Program-made: the position numbers and the translations under genes
The notes under the pieces: generated by a model
Seen by the model: the letters and a program-made list of their open reading frames with translations, nothing else
Databases searched by the model: none
Told to the model about the DNA's origin: nothing
DNA from: Mycobacterium sp. ACS1612
Lineage (GTDB): Bacteria > Actinomycetota > Actinomycetes > Mycobacteriales > Mycobacteriaceae
Assembly (NCBI RefSeq): GCF_001667505.1
Contig: NZ_LZHZ01000002.1
Location: 1-64,000, forward strand
Length of the DNA stretch: 64,000 nucleotides
Direction of reading: 5' to 3'
Shown: positions 26,826 through 36,600 of the stretch, one piece after another
Layout: every line of letters starts with the position of its first letter
How positions within the stretch are numbered: the first letter of the stretch is position 1

Positions 26826-26869
26826 GGAGGCCTCCGTGCGGCGGGATGGGCTACCGCACGGAGGCCTCC
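26826..26869. terminator. bidirectional hairpin, 16-bp perfect stem
   Basis: GGAGGCCTCCGTGCGG (26826-26841) pairs perfectly with CCGCACGGAGGCCTCC (26854-26869) around a 12-base loop. It sits between the convergent aldo/keto reductase and carboxylic acid reductase genes and ends 11 bases before the latter's stop codon. Confidence 0.85.
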
Positions 26870-26880
26870 AATTGGCCCGA

Positions 26881-29800
26881 TCAGAGCAGACCGAGCAGCT
26901 TCAGATCGGTGATGTACTTGACAATCACCGGAGCGGACAGATGGGGGATGTCCTTGTCGGGCCCGATCTTGTTGTCCTGCACCGCCTTCCGGAAGTGGTC
27001 GGCAGGCGCCAGGGAGCCGTTGATCGGCGGTTCCGGCTTCTGGTAGGCGTGCAACAACGGTAGGAGCGACGCTTGGCGTTGCTTGTCGGGCAGCGCCCGC
27101 AATGCCGTCTCGAACCGCGCCAGCCACTCGGCGTAGTCCGGAACACTGGTGATCTGGTAGCCCGCATCGACCAGCCAGTCGACGAACGTGTCCCTGCTGA
27201 TGTCGTCGTCGTAGGGGTTCATCACGTGGTAGGTCTCGAAACCGGAGACCACGTTGACACCGAGGGTCGAGATGGCCTCAGCGATGAACTCCACTGGCAG
27301 ACCGTCGAAATGCGCGCGCTGCCGGCCGCCGTCGGCGTCCAGTTCGTAGAACGAATACGGCGCGATGCCGGTGGCGACGAGAGACAACATCATCCGGGTG
27401 AACATGTCCGGCAGGTTGAGCTGACCCGCATACGTCGTATCGGCCATGATCATGTCGCAGCGGAACACCGAGACGGGCAGGCCGGCCAGGTCGTGTGCCT
27501 CACGCAGCAGTACCTCACCGCCCCACTTGCTGTTGCCATAGCCGTTGGCGTACCGGTCGCTGATCTCGCGGGTGGCACTCATCTCCCGGACGTCGGCCTG
27601 CTCGACGAACTTGCCCGGTTCGATGCCGTCGCCGACGCCGATCGTCGAAACGTACACGTAGGGCTTGATCCGTGTCGTCAACGCGATGCGGATCAATTCG
27701 GCGGTGCCGACCACGTTGGGTCCGAACAACTCGCTGTACGGCAACACATGGTTGACCAGTGCGGCCGGGTCGACGATGAGGTCGACGGTGTCCGCCAACC
27801 GCTGCCAGGTGGCGTCGTCGAGCCCGAGATTCGCCTCACCCTTGTCGCCGGCGATCACCTCGAGATGATCGGCCGCAAGGTTGCGATAGTGCTCCAGCAG
27901 CAGCGCGTCGCCGCTGTCGAACGTCGCGTCCAGACGCTGGCGCGCCGCCTCGTCGTCCTTCGCGCGGACCAGGCAGATGACCTTGCCATCCACCAGATCC
28001 ATCCGCTCCAGCCACTGCAGCGCAAGATAGCGGCCGAGGAAACCCGTTGCGCCGGTGAGCAGTACGGTGCGAATCTCACCGCTGGCAGGAGCCAGTGACG
28101 GTGCCGCCGCCAGCGTCGCGTCATCGAGGAACTTGTCCAACGTCAGATCGCGAGCATGCACCTCGGTCGCGTCGCGCCCGTGCACGGCGTCGTAGCTGGG
28201 CCGCTTGGCCGCGCCGGCCCGCTGCGAGTCGATGTACGCGGCGATCGACGCGAGGTCGCTGGCCGGGCTGACGATCACGCCCACCGGCACATCCACCACG
28301 AAGATCTCGCGCAGCAGATTCCCGAACGTCAACGCCGACAGCGAATCCCCACCCAGCTCGGTGAACGCCGCATCGGGCGACACGTCGGCCGAAGCCGCAC
28401 CGAGCAGGGCGCCGGCGGCGCGGCTGACCGTCTCCACCGTCGGGTGATTCGCCCCGTCCTTGCGCAGTGCCCGCAGCACCTCCGCCTGGCCGTCGGCCAG
28501 ATCGCTGTAGAGCTGCTCCAGCGCGGGGCCGTAGTGCTCCTTGAGCTGGGGACGGGCCAGCTTGCGGATCCCGGTCAACAGACCGTTCTCCAGCGTGAAA
28601 GGTGTTGTCTCGACGATGAAATCGCGCGGTATCTCATACGACTGCAGACCGACCTCCCTCGCGATGCTCTGGAGTGCCTCGGCCAACAGCGGCTTGACGG
28701 CGGTGACGTCTCCGCCGACACTCTCCAGCGCGTCGTCGGTCGGGACGATCACGGCGAGCAGATATGAGCGGGCGCTGTTGCCGTACACGAAGATCTGGCG
28801 CACCGACGGGTGGCCGCCGTAGGCAGCCTCCAGTTTGGAGACGGTGACGAACTCACCCTGCGAGAGCTTCAGAACGTTGTTGCGGCGGTCCACGTAGACC
28901 AGCTCATCGGGTCCGATCTCGGCCATCACGTCGCCGGTGTGGTACCAACCGTCGGCATCGAAGAGTTCGGCGGTGACCTCAGGCCGCTTGTAGTAGCCGG
29001 GGATCAGATTCGGTGTCTTGACCCACAGTTCACCACGGGGGTGTGGTTGGTCGGTGCCGAAGTACCCGAGATCGGGGACGTCGACAAGCTTGTAGTCGGT
29101 CACGGGCGGACGCTTGATCTTGCCGTCCTTCAGGATGATGCCATCTTCGGTCGAGCCGTACACCTCGGTCAGCGGAATATCCAGGAAGTCTTCCACCCAC
29201 GCATACAGTTCCGCCGAAATGGGCGCCGATCCGGTCATCGCCGTGAATTGCCGCCCGCCGATGAGCTTCTCGCGCTGCTCGGACATCACCTGACGCTCGA
29301 CGGATTCGCGGTCGCCGTCGGTCCAGCGGTGGTCGACCTCGCTCTGCAACTCCTGGAACAGCATCTCCCAGATGCGGGGGACGAAGTCGAGGCGCGTCGG
29401 GCGGACGAGGGAAATGTCCTCCAGCAGCGTGGACAGGTCGCTGCGGGCAGCGAAGTATGCCGTTCCGCCCGCACCGAGCGTGGAATACAGGATGACCCGC
29501 CCCATGACATGGCTGATCGGCATGAACGTCAGGCTGATCGCGGGCAACTTGCCGTCCGGATCCCAGTCGGGGCGGTACCACCCGCGGAAGCAGTCGGCCA
29601 TCAGGCGGTCGGTGTACATCGCGCCCTTCGGGGTGCCCGTCGAGCCTGAGGTGTAGATCAGCAGGCGCAGCGCCTCGCTGTCACCGCGGACGTTGGGTGC
29701 CTCGGCGTGCGCAGGGGCACTAGCGATCACGTCGTCGAGCGCCTCGACGGTGACCTGGTGCGAGGCAAGCCGAGTGGCGGCGTCGGTGACCGCCTCGCGG

Positions 29801-30396
29801 TGGTCGTCGACTTGCGGGTGATAGTCGAAGACCACCATGCGCTTCGGTGCATACGCCGTGAGTGCCAGTTCCACTGCGTCGCCGAGTTGGTCGACACTGG
29901 ACAAGATCGCGACGGGTTCGGTCTCGATGAGGATCGGGTGCAGTTGCGCCACAGGGGCATTCGTCTGCAGAGGTACTGCGACGGCGCCCGTCAGCGACAA
30001 CGCCATGTCCACCACGGCGTAGTCGGCGCTGGAGAAGCCGAGTGTCGCCACCCGGTCGCCGGGCCGGACGGGATTGTTCGCCAACGCCGTCGCCAGAGCG
30101 CGCACCCGCGACCAGGTCTCGCGATAGGTCAGGGTGTCGAACCGAGGCTGCAGTTCGGCGATTGTCCGTCCGGTCCCGTCGGTGACGAATTCGACGGCGC
30201 GCTGACCGAGTGCAGGCCGGTCTGCGTAGCCGTCGAGCACGGTGCGGATGACATCGGCCAGCAGCATGCCGGATGCGTCGAGGGCGGCGGCGACGGCCGG
30301 ATCGGGTCGCGCCGCGACCAACTGCGGATCGGTCGACGTCAACTTCGCGAAACGACTCCGCAAGCGTGCTTCACGCTCATTTACTGAATCTGACAT
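26881..30396 (-). CDS. car: carboxylic acid reductase (ATP/NADPH-dependent)
   Basis: 1171-residue enzyme that reduces carboxylic acids to aldehydes using ATP and NADPH. An adenylation domain comes first ([18 protein letters not shown]), then a phosphopantetheine carrier domain ([12 protein letters not shown], with attachment Ser685), then a thioester-reductase SDR domain ([18 protein letters not shown]; catalytic YGNSKWGGE). It needs a phosphopantetheinyl transferase encoded elsewhere. I chose ATG 30396 because AAGGAG lies six bases upstream; a start seven codons earlier has no such site. Monocistronic, with its own terminator. Fatty or aromatic acids are the usual substrates of mycobacterial members. 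Confidence 0.95.
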   Translation of the reverse strand: MSDSVNEREARLRSRFAKLTSTDPQLVAARPDPAVAAALDASGMLLADVIRTVLDGYADRPALGQRAVEFVTDGTGRTIAELQPRFDTLTYRETWSRVRALATALANNPVRPGDRVATLGFSSADYAVVDMALSLTGAVAVPLQTNAPVAQLHPILIETEPVAILSSVDQLGDAVELALTAYAPKRMVVFDYHPQVDDHREAVTDAATRLASHQVTVEALDDVIASAPAHAEAPNVRGDSEALRLLIYTSGSTGTPKGAMYTDRLMADCFRGWYRPDWDPDGKLPAISLTFMPISHVMGRVILYSTLGAGGTAYFAARSDLSTLLEDISLVRPTRLDFVPRIWEMLFQELQSEVDHRWTDGDRESVERQVMSEQREKLIGGRQFTAMTGSAPISAELYAWVEDFLDIPLTEVYGSTEDGIILKDGKIKRPPVTDYKLVDVPDLGYFGTDQPHPRGELWVKTPNLIPGYYKRPEVTAELFDADGWYHTGDVMAEIGPDELVYVDRRNNVLKLSQGEFVTVSKLEAAYGGHPSVRQIFVYGNSARSYLLAVIVPTDDALESVGGDVTAVKPLLAEALQSIAREVGLQSYEIPRDFIVETTPFTLENGLLTGIRKLARPQLKEHYGPALEQLYSDLADGQAEVLRALRKDGANHPTVETVSRAAGALLGAASADVSPDAAFTELGGDSLSALTFGNLLREIFVVDVPVGVIVSPASDLASIAAYIDSQRAGAAKRPSYDAVHGRDATEVHARDLTLDKFLDDATLAAAPSLAPASGEIRTVLLTGATGFLGRYLALQWLERMDLVDGKVICLVRAKDDEAARQRLDATFDSGDALLLEHYRNLAADHLEVIAGDKGEANLGLDDATWQRLADTVDLIVDPAALVNHVLPYSELFGPNVVGTAELIRIALTTRIKPYVYVSTIGVGDGIEPGKFVEQADVREMSATREISDRYANGYGNSKWGGEVLLREAHDLAGLPVSVFRCDMIMADTTYAGQLNLPDMFTRMMLSLVATGIAPYSFYELDADGGRQRAHFDGLPVEFIAEAISTLGVNVVSGFETYHVMNPYDDDISRDTFVDWLVDAGYQITSVPDYAEWLARFETALRALPDKQRQASLLPLLHAYQKPEPPINGSLAPADHFRKAVQDNKIGPDKDIPHLSAPVIVKYITDLKLLGLL

Positions 30397-30807
30397 AGCA
30401 GGCTCCTTCAAAGACAAAAACCAACTTTTGGAACGATCGGTCCCTTACTGGGTACAGCCGCCGTGAGGTCGTGACGTATTCCTGTCAACTTGCTGTGTGC
30501 CCCGACGAAACACGCGTCGGAATCACTGACCGGATCCGAAAAGGCCTGGCGGACGCTATTTTTGGCGTCACACCCAGAGTGAACGGTGAGTTTCGTCACG
30601 GAAGGGAAGCTTCTCTATGGGCGGTGGAGTCCCTCTTCAAATCTGCGCTTGGCGCGACCGCGGTGTCATTGCCACTAGCCGGAGAACGGGTTACCTGCTA
30701 GCCGGTAGGAGTGCGTTTGGTAGGGATTCGTACAGCCGACTCACACGAATCTGTGAGCCAGGGGCGGCAGACGTCGATCGAGACGACCTAGCGAAAGGAC
30801 CACAACA
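30397..30807. other. intergenic promoter region between divergent genes
   Basis: 411 bp separate the reductase from the rightward small gene. GGAACGATCGGTCC (30430-30443) is an imperfect palindrome centred on CGATCG, 34 bases upstream of the reductase start, and resembles a TetR-type operator. CTAGCCGG occurs twice near 30676 and 30699. No convincing gene was found; a 76-codon open frame at 30471 has no recognisable features. Confidence 0.4.
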
Positions 30808-31200
30808 GTGGACACCGATACCGTGGACCGCCAATTCAGCGCGCTGCAACAACAAGCGCAGCAGACCGCCGCACTGATCGCGGCGCTTGCCGGAAAGCTT
30901 TCGACGGCCGCCGCAGCGGGCGACCCCAACGCCAGGGAGTGGGCGCTGGATCTCAAGGAGATCGCGCTGGCGATTCGCGACGAGCAGAGCTCGACAACTG
31001 AACTTCTGCAAGCGATTCACGCGCTGGTCGACAACCACGTAGCCGCCGTTCCGCCTGCGCCGCCCGTGTATGCCCAGCCGACGCAGTGCGGTGGCGCGCT
31101 GCAGCGCTTCCTCGGCGGGCGGTTCGGTCAGGCGATCGTGACCGGCGCAGGCATCGGTATCGGCGACGACCTCGTCAACTCGATCTTCGACCGGCTCTGA
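30808..31200 (+). CDS. small helical protein of unknown function
   Basis: 130 residues, not recognised. The first 70 residues are glutamine- and alanine-rich and predicted helical (QFSALQQQAQQTAALIAALA), probably coiled coil. A proline-rich linker (VPPAPPVYAQP) leads to a small C-terminal region with a glycine-rich hydrophobic stretch (AIVTGAGIGIGDDLVNS) that might insert in or lie on a membrane. No signal peptide. The GTG start has AAAGGA about nine bases upstream. A hairpin at the stop codon separates it from the convergent secreted protein. Confidence 0.7.
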   Translation: MDTDTVDRQFSALQQQAQQTAALIAALAGKLSTAAAAGDPNAREWALDLKEIALAIRDEQSSTTELLQAIHALVDNHVAAVPPAPPVYAQPTQCGGALQRFLGGRFGQAIVTGAGIGIGDDLVNSIFDRL

Positions 31201-31226
31201 GCCTGCCCGCACGGACAGGCTCAGAG
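31195..31226. terminator. hairpin overlapping a stop codon
   Basis: CTCTGAGCCTG (31195-31205) pairs perfectly with CAGGCTCAGAG (31216-31226), an 11-bp stem with a 10-base loop. The left arm contains the TGA stop of the upstream gene. It lies between converging genes and can serve both. Confidence 0.7.
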
Positions 31227-31232
31227 CGCGGA

Positions 31233-31604
31233 CTACGCGCAGCGCAGCGGGTGAAGCAGATCGAACAACGGTCCGGCGCAAGGGCCGACCCATCCCGGCG
31301 GCGGCGCCCACCCAGGCGGGGGATACCAGCCGACGGGCGGTGTCCAGTCCGGCGGCGGGGCCCAGCCGACGGGCGGCACCCAACCCGGCGCCGGGTAGCC
31401 GTCGTTCCAGCCCGGGCCCCATTCCGGATGATGCCAGTCGCCAGGGTGGGGCCGCTCGTGTCCGTAGGGGCCCCAATCGGTGGCGAATCCGGTGGGCACG
31501 GCCGGTACCGCGGCCGACGCGAGTGGGGGAACGGCAAGTGCGACAGCGATTGAAGCTCCGGCCGCAGCTACCGCGAACGTCCGCAAAGATGGTCTTCGCA
31601 GCAT
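31233..31604 (-). CDS. small secreted tryptophan/proline-repeat protein
   Basis: 123 residues. A clear signal peptide (AVAAAGASIAVALAVPPLASA) precedes a mature part with a run of PPxGW/PPxDW units (five or six copies between about residues 72 and 108), then CAGPLFDLLHPLRCA with two cysteines that could form a disulfide. Trp/Pro repeats of this kind often bind polysaccharides or other envelope components (inference). ATG 31604 is chosen for the signal peptide; the frame is open to 31919. Confidence 0.75.
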   Translation of the reverse strand: MLRRPSLRTFAVAAAGASIAVALAVPPLASAAVPAVPTGFATDWGPYGHERPHPGDWHHPEWGPGWNDGYPAPGWVPPVGWAPPPDWTPPVGWYPPPGWAPPPGWVGPCAGPLFDLLHPLRCA

Positions 31605-31799
31605 GGTCAGACTCCTCTCATTACAAGCATTGCAACGAAATTCGACGCTATGCCGGATGCTTGAGAGTTTCTCCGGTGCACGCTTGAGGTGTGCTGTGAC
31701 GTCGGTTCCGGACTGTATGTGACTCTCTGATGTCGATGGGAGTCCACTGCCAGAACAGCTCAACGGCAGATTCGAGTGGCATGTTGGAACGACGTGAGT

Positions 31800-32033
31800 A
31801 TGTCCATGTTTCGAGTCGCAGCGGCCGCCGTCGGAGCAACGGCCCTCGCTGGGATGGTGATAGTTTCCGCGTTTTCCGACGGCACCAAGATGCAATCGGC
31901 CGCCGTGGTTCCCGAGCATTTCGGTGGGCCCGTCGACACCTCGGTCTACAACCCCGCCGCCACGTTGAGTATCCCGACGCTGTCCACCTCGGCGACGAGC
32001 GCACCGTCAGCGTTGAGTGCACCCAGTAGCTGA
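31800..32033 (+). CDS. small putative secreted protein
   Basis: About 77 residues, not recognised. A hydrophobic segment (FRVAAAAVGATALAGMVIVSAF) is followed by a short Ser/Thr/Ala/Pro-rich mature part ending SALSAPSS, like other small mycobacterial exported peptides. GTG 31794 and ATG 31806 are alternative starts in the same frame. Its 3' end abuts the decayed end of the acyl-CoA synthetase pseudogene on the other strand. Confidence 0.5.
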   Translation: MSMFRVAAAAVGATALAGMVIVSAFSDGTKMQSAAVVPEHFGGPVDTSVYNPAATLSIPTLSTSATSAPSALSAPSS

Positions 32034-32109
32034 GCCCGGTGCGGCCGACAATGCCGCCTGGATCGCAAGCTTCGTCGCCGTCGCCGCCCGACCACTGGCG
32101 GTCGGAGGG

Positions 32110-33047
32110 CCGGGAGCCGTAGAACTGCAGGATGGTCGCGCCCGTCAGTTCCTCGAATCGGGTCGCCTGGCTGTAGGGCAGCGGCTCGCCGCCGGTGAAG
32201 ACCACGCGCAGGCTGCTCAGGTCGGCGGCCCGTGAGGCCAAGCTGGCCACTATTATCGCCAATTGTATACTGATACAACACAATACGGTGGCCTGGTAAC
32301 GGGTGATGGCGACGCAGGCCGCCGCCGGGTCGAACTTCTCGAGTCTGACCGTCGTGGCGCCCAGATAAATGGGGGTGGTGTGCGAAGTCCAGATTCCAAA
32401 CCCAAAGGGCATCGGCAGCGCGGACAGAAACACGTCATCTGATGTGAGTTCGCCGTTGGCTACGGCCTTCTGGTGGACGTAGGGCCATCGATTCTGGTTG
32501 TGCACAACGCATTTCGGCAAACCAGGGGTCCCGTGCCGTCCGGCGGGGCAGTGATGTTGATGTCGAGGGAGACGACGCGCAATCGCGGGTCCGCGTCGTC
32601 GGCGGCCCGCTGCGCCGGCGCAAGGCGGTCGGTGTCGGCCACGACGACGCTCGGCCGGGTGGTGCGCAGGATCGCGGTCACCTCGCGGATACCGGCCCTG
32701 GCTCCGATGCCGATCGCGACGGCACCGCAGCGCTCGATCGCGACCAACAGGGCGTGGATTTCGGCGGTGTCCTTGTGCCAGAACACCACCCCGGTACCCG
32801 GTGCGACTCCCAGCGCGCACAACCGATGAGCGAGATTGGTGGCAGCGTGGTCGAAGTCGAGCCACGTCAGCACGCGGTCCTGCCCGTCGGGGATGCAGTC
32901 GATATAAGCCGGCTTGTCAGGCGTCGACCCGGCATTGTGCGTAACCCGCTTTGAGAGGGTGGTGTCCGTCCACCACCCGGCGGCCCGGTAGTGTGCCGCC
33001 TCGGCGGGGGTCACGGCGGCTGCATCGACGCCCACCCGCACGATCAT
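32110..33047 (-). pseudogene. acyl-CoA synthetase (AMP-binding enzyme), frameshifted and truncated
   Basis: From 33047 the frame reads like an ANL-superfamily ligase (AEAAHYRAAGWWTDTTLSKRV, LTWLDFDHAATNLAHRL, AIERCGAVAIGIGARAG). Near 32535 homology moves to another frame, at the ATP-binding motif: GLPKCVVHNQNRWPYVHQKA, FLSALPMPFGFGIWTS, LRVVFTGGEPL, ATILQFYGS. After about 32110 it ends; the C-terminal third, including the hinge and catalytic lysine domain, is missing. Both the frameshift and the truncation make it nonfunctional. Confidence 0.88.
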
Positions 33048-33076
33048 ATGGACGCATTCCCTTCATGCAGCGGTGT

Positions 33077-33088
33077 TACCGTTCGCGC
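33077..33088 (+). promoter_or_regulatory. -10 element for a leaderless start
   Basis: TACCGT (33077-33082) ends six bases before GTG 33089. This decides the start of the following gene in favour of 33089 over ATG 33065. Confidence 0.45.
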
Positions 33089-33460
33089 GTGGGATTCCTC
33101 GACGACGCACGACGGCTTCGAGAGCTCAAAGAAGCGAATCCTGACCTAGCCGTACGCGACCTGCAGCACATGCTCGAGGCAGAAAAGCACGAGGCAGAAG
33201 CCACCAAGTTCGACGAGCAGTTCGCCGCGGCCGCGGTCGTGCCCTATATCGAGGTCGTGCCCGCCAAGCTCTACAAGAGAGACCTCAACGCGTTTGTGAA
33301 GACCTACATCGGCATCGTCGGACTGCTGCCCGAGGACATGTTCGGGGTCTATACGCAGCCGTACGGAGAGTCCGCGGGCCCGTTGAGCATCGTCTACCGA
33401 GACCGGCCCGAGTACTCAGAAGGCCGCCGCCGCTACCGCCGCGCCGTGCTCGGGGAATAA
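33089..33460 (+). CDS. conserved-looking hypothetical protein
   Basis: 123 residues from GTG 33089 (MGFLDDARRLRELKEANPDLA). The first 55 residues look helical and charged. The rest has an alternating beta-like pattern (VVPYIEVVPAKLYKRDLNAFVKTYIG, then YTQPYGESAGPLSIVYRDRPE), and it ends arginine-rich. No family recognised, no signal peptide or membrane segment. The reading frame continues upstream to 32951 but runs antisense through the start of the pseudogene. Confidence 0.65.
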   Translation: MGFLDDARRLRELKEANPDLAVRDLQHMLEAEKHEAEATKFDEQFAAAAVVPYIEVVPAKLYKRDLNAFVKTYIGIVGLLPEDMFGVYTQPYGESAGPLSIVYRDRPEYSEGRRRYRRAVLGE

Positions 33461-33542
33461 CCCGCGAGCGCCGTCGACCTGGCAAATACGCGCGGATAGC
33501 CAAATTCAGCAAATTCCCAGAGACGATCTCGGTATAGCACCT

Positions 33543-33569
33543 CAAACCGCTAGACTAACCAGCGGTTTG
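33543..33569. promoter_or_regulatory. 9-bp inverted repeat around a -10 element
   Basis: CAAACCGCT (33543-33551) and AGCGGTTTG (33561-33569) form a perfect inverted repeat with nine bases between. TAGACT (33551-33556), a TANNNT -10 candidate for the downstream giant gene, lies inside. It could be an operator or a hairpin at the start of the mRNA. Confidence 0.45.
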
Positions 33570-33640
33570 CTGTCGATTCGCCGAGCTAAGCTACCCGCTG
33601 CCGCTCAGCATCAGACGTTTACTGGGCAATTAGGGGAGAT

Positions 33641-36600
33641 ATGCATTCGCGATACGGCAGGTATGTCGGACGGGTGGGCGCGCTTGCCGTCGCGCTGGGC
33701 ATCGGATCGGCAATCGCCGCGCCGGCAGGGATCGCGTGGGCGACCGAAGACGAGTCGACCACCTCCTCGCCCACAGGCACCGAGACCGGCAGCGAACCCG
33801 CCGGCGCACCCACCGCGCCCGAGACCGCTGGCGGCACCACCGGAACTCCGGTCACGCCGCACGACCCGAAGACCACCGAACCCGTCGACCCGAAACCCGG
33901 ATCGGCCACCTCCGAAGAGGTGGCGCCCGGTGTCACGGTCTCCCACTCCGGCGGCGCACATGCCGTCGACGACCGTGGCGCGCAACAGCCGAAGAAGAAA
34001 AAAGCGACCGTCAAACCGTCCACCCGTGTTGCCGAATCAACTACGGCCACAACCGAGCCGGCGCGCCGGACCCGCACCCGGAGCACAGTCACGAGTAACA
34101 GCGCACCGAAAGAAGAACCAGAGACCGATGCGCCACCCGCCGTGACGGTCGCCGCGCTGCGCCAACCGGCCGCCGAGATGTCGACAACCCTCACGGCGCC
34201 CGTCAAACCGGTCGTCGTCAACCCGGTCCAGGCGGCGATCGGCACGCTAATCGATGTGGTGGTGCGTCCGGTGCTGTCGGCGTTCCTCGGCGTGCTCCCC
34301 GGCGGGGCCACGGAATCGCCGTTGTCATGGGTGTTGTTGGGGGCGGCCCGGCGCCAGGTGGGGCAGACCGAGGATGTCACCGCCGAGGTCGCCGCTACGC
34401 AACTGGCGGCCACCCAGACCGCCGCCGCAGCGACGGCCAACCAACCGCCGACCGCGACGGTGACGTGGGGCAGGCCCGACGCGACGACCGGCAAGGTGCT
34501 GGGCCAACTGAGCACCAGCGATCCCGAAGGCAACGCAGTCACGGTCACCTTGAAGTCCGGTCCGAGCGCGGGCACCTTCGCCTACAACTCGACGACCAAG
34601 GTGATCACCTACACGCCCACCACAGCGCAGCGCTTCGTCGCCGCAACGACGGCCACTCCCGACGACACAATCGGGATGACGGTCAGCGTGTACGACGGGG
34701 TCAACCGGGTCGACGTGCCGATCAACATCCCGGTGAGCCCGTCGCCGTTCTACAAAGCCAATGACTTCATCAACGTCACCGACGCCAGCGCGGTGGCCGT
34801 CACGAACACCCGGGCGTACATCACCAACCGCAGCTCCGGCACCGTCACCGTGTACGACACGATCAAGAACACGGTGGTGGGCACGTATCAGGTGGGCGCG
34901 GCGCCCGACGGAATCGCGGTCAAGAAGGACGGCACCCGGCTGTACGTGTCGAGTTCGACCAACAACACCGTCACGGTCATCGACACCGCAACCGGAGCCA
35001 CCAAAAAGACGATCACGATCGCCAATCCCACTGCCATCGCGATCAATCCGAGCGGCAGCACGGTGTACGTCGCCAGCGGCACCGGCGCGGCGATCAGCAA
35101 GATCAGCACGACCTACAACACGGTCTCCAGCAGTGTCGTGAAGCTCCCGACCGGTTACAAGCCCACCGAGTTGGCGGTGAGTGCCGACGGCACCAAGATC
35201 TATGTTGCGAGCGCCAAGCCGACCAGCGGCGGCAACATCTCGGTGTTCTCGTCCAGCGCGACCACGGTCACGTCGATCACTGATACCGCCGGTACTCCAA
35301 CGGGTTTCGCACTGAGCGCCAGTTATCCGAGGCTGTTCGCCACCGACACGGCGGGCGGGATCACCGTCATCGACACGACGGCGCGCACCGCAGTGACGCG
35401 AAACCTCGGCGTTCCGTTGTCCGGCATTGTCATCACCAACGACAGCAGCGCGGTCATGGTCGTCAGCAACACCGGCCTGCTGGCGGCAGTGAGCAGCACT
35501 GACGGTTCGACGTTGGGCGTGACGACGGTTCGCGGTACGCCCACCCCGATGTCGGTGCAACCCGGCGTCGTGCTCAGCCCCGACGGCACCAAGATGTTCG
35601 TCACCGACTACGACACCGACAGCGTCCACGTCGTCTCGCTCGTGCCGCCGAACACGTCGCCGTTCTCCAGCGACCCGTCCTACAGCGTGTCCAACCCGTC
35701 GACGGGTGCGCTGACCGGAAAAGTGGGAGTCGTCGACTTCGATGGCGACCCGCTCACTTACGTGGTCAACACCAAGCCCACCAAGGGCACGTTGGTGCTC
35801 AAAGCCGACGGAACCTACACGTACACACCGACTTCCACCGCCCGCCACGCTGCGGCCGTGCCGGGCGCACCGGATTCCGTGACGACGGATTCGTTCACCA
35901 TCACGGTTTCCGACGGCCGCAACGGGACGGTGACCACCAAGATCATCGTCGCGATCGATCCCGCCAACAAGGTTCCGGTCGTGACGACGACAATCGGCAC
36001 GCCCAGTACCACGACGGGGGTGGTCAAGGGCAGCGTCACGGCCACCGACGGCAACAGTGACAAGCGGACCTACACGGTGACCGCAGGGCCGACGAAGGGC
36101 ACGGTGACGATCACGTCCGCCGGGTCGTTCACCTACACACCGACGGCGGAGGCACGCGCGGCCGCGACAGCACCGGGCGCGCCGTACGAGGCTACAAAGG
36201 ACACGTTCGTCGTCACGGTCGACGACAGCCATGGCGGCGTGGTGCCGGTCACGGTGAACGTCAGGATCGGCGCACCCAACGCCAAGCCCACCGGAGCGGC
36301 GGCGACGGTGACCAACACCAACCCGCGCAGCGGCGTCGTCACCGGTGTCGTCACCGCATCCGATGCCAACGGCGATCCGCTGACTTACACCGCGAGTACG
36401 ACCACCAAAGGTTCGATCGTGTTCGGCCCCAACGGCTCGTTCACCTACACACCGACGGCGGCCGCACGCCTGGCGGCCTCGGCACCGGGGGCGACGTCGA
36501 CGACGAAGACGGAGACCATCACCGTCACGGTGCGCGATGGATTCGGCGGCACCACAACGACGACGCTCAAAGTGACTATCGCGCCGAACCCGACGACCAA

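Noticed and set aside
30471-30701. 76-codon open frame between the reductase and the small gene
   Set aside because: No ribosome-binding site or motif; lies in a promoter region.
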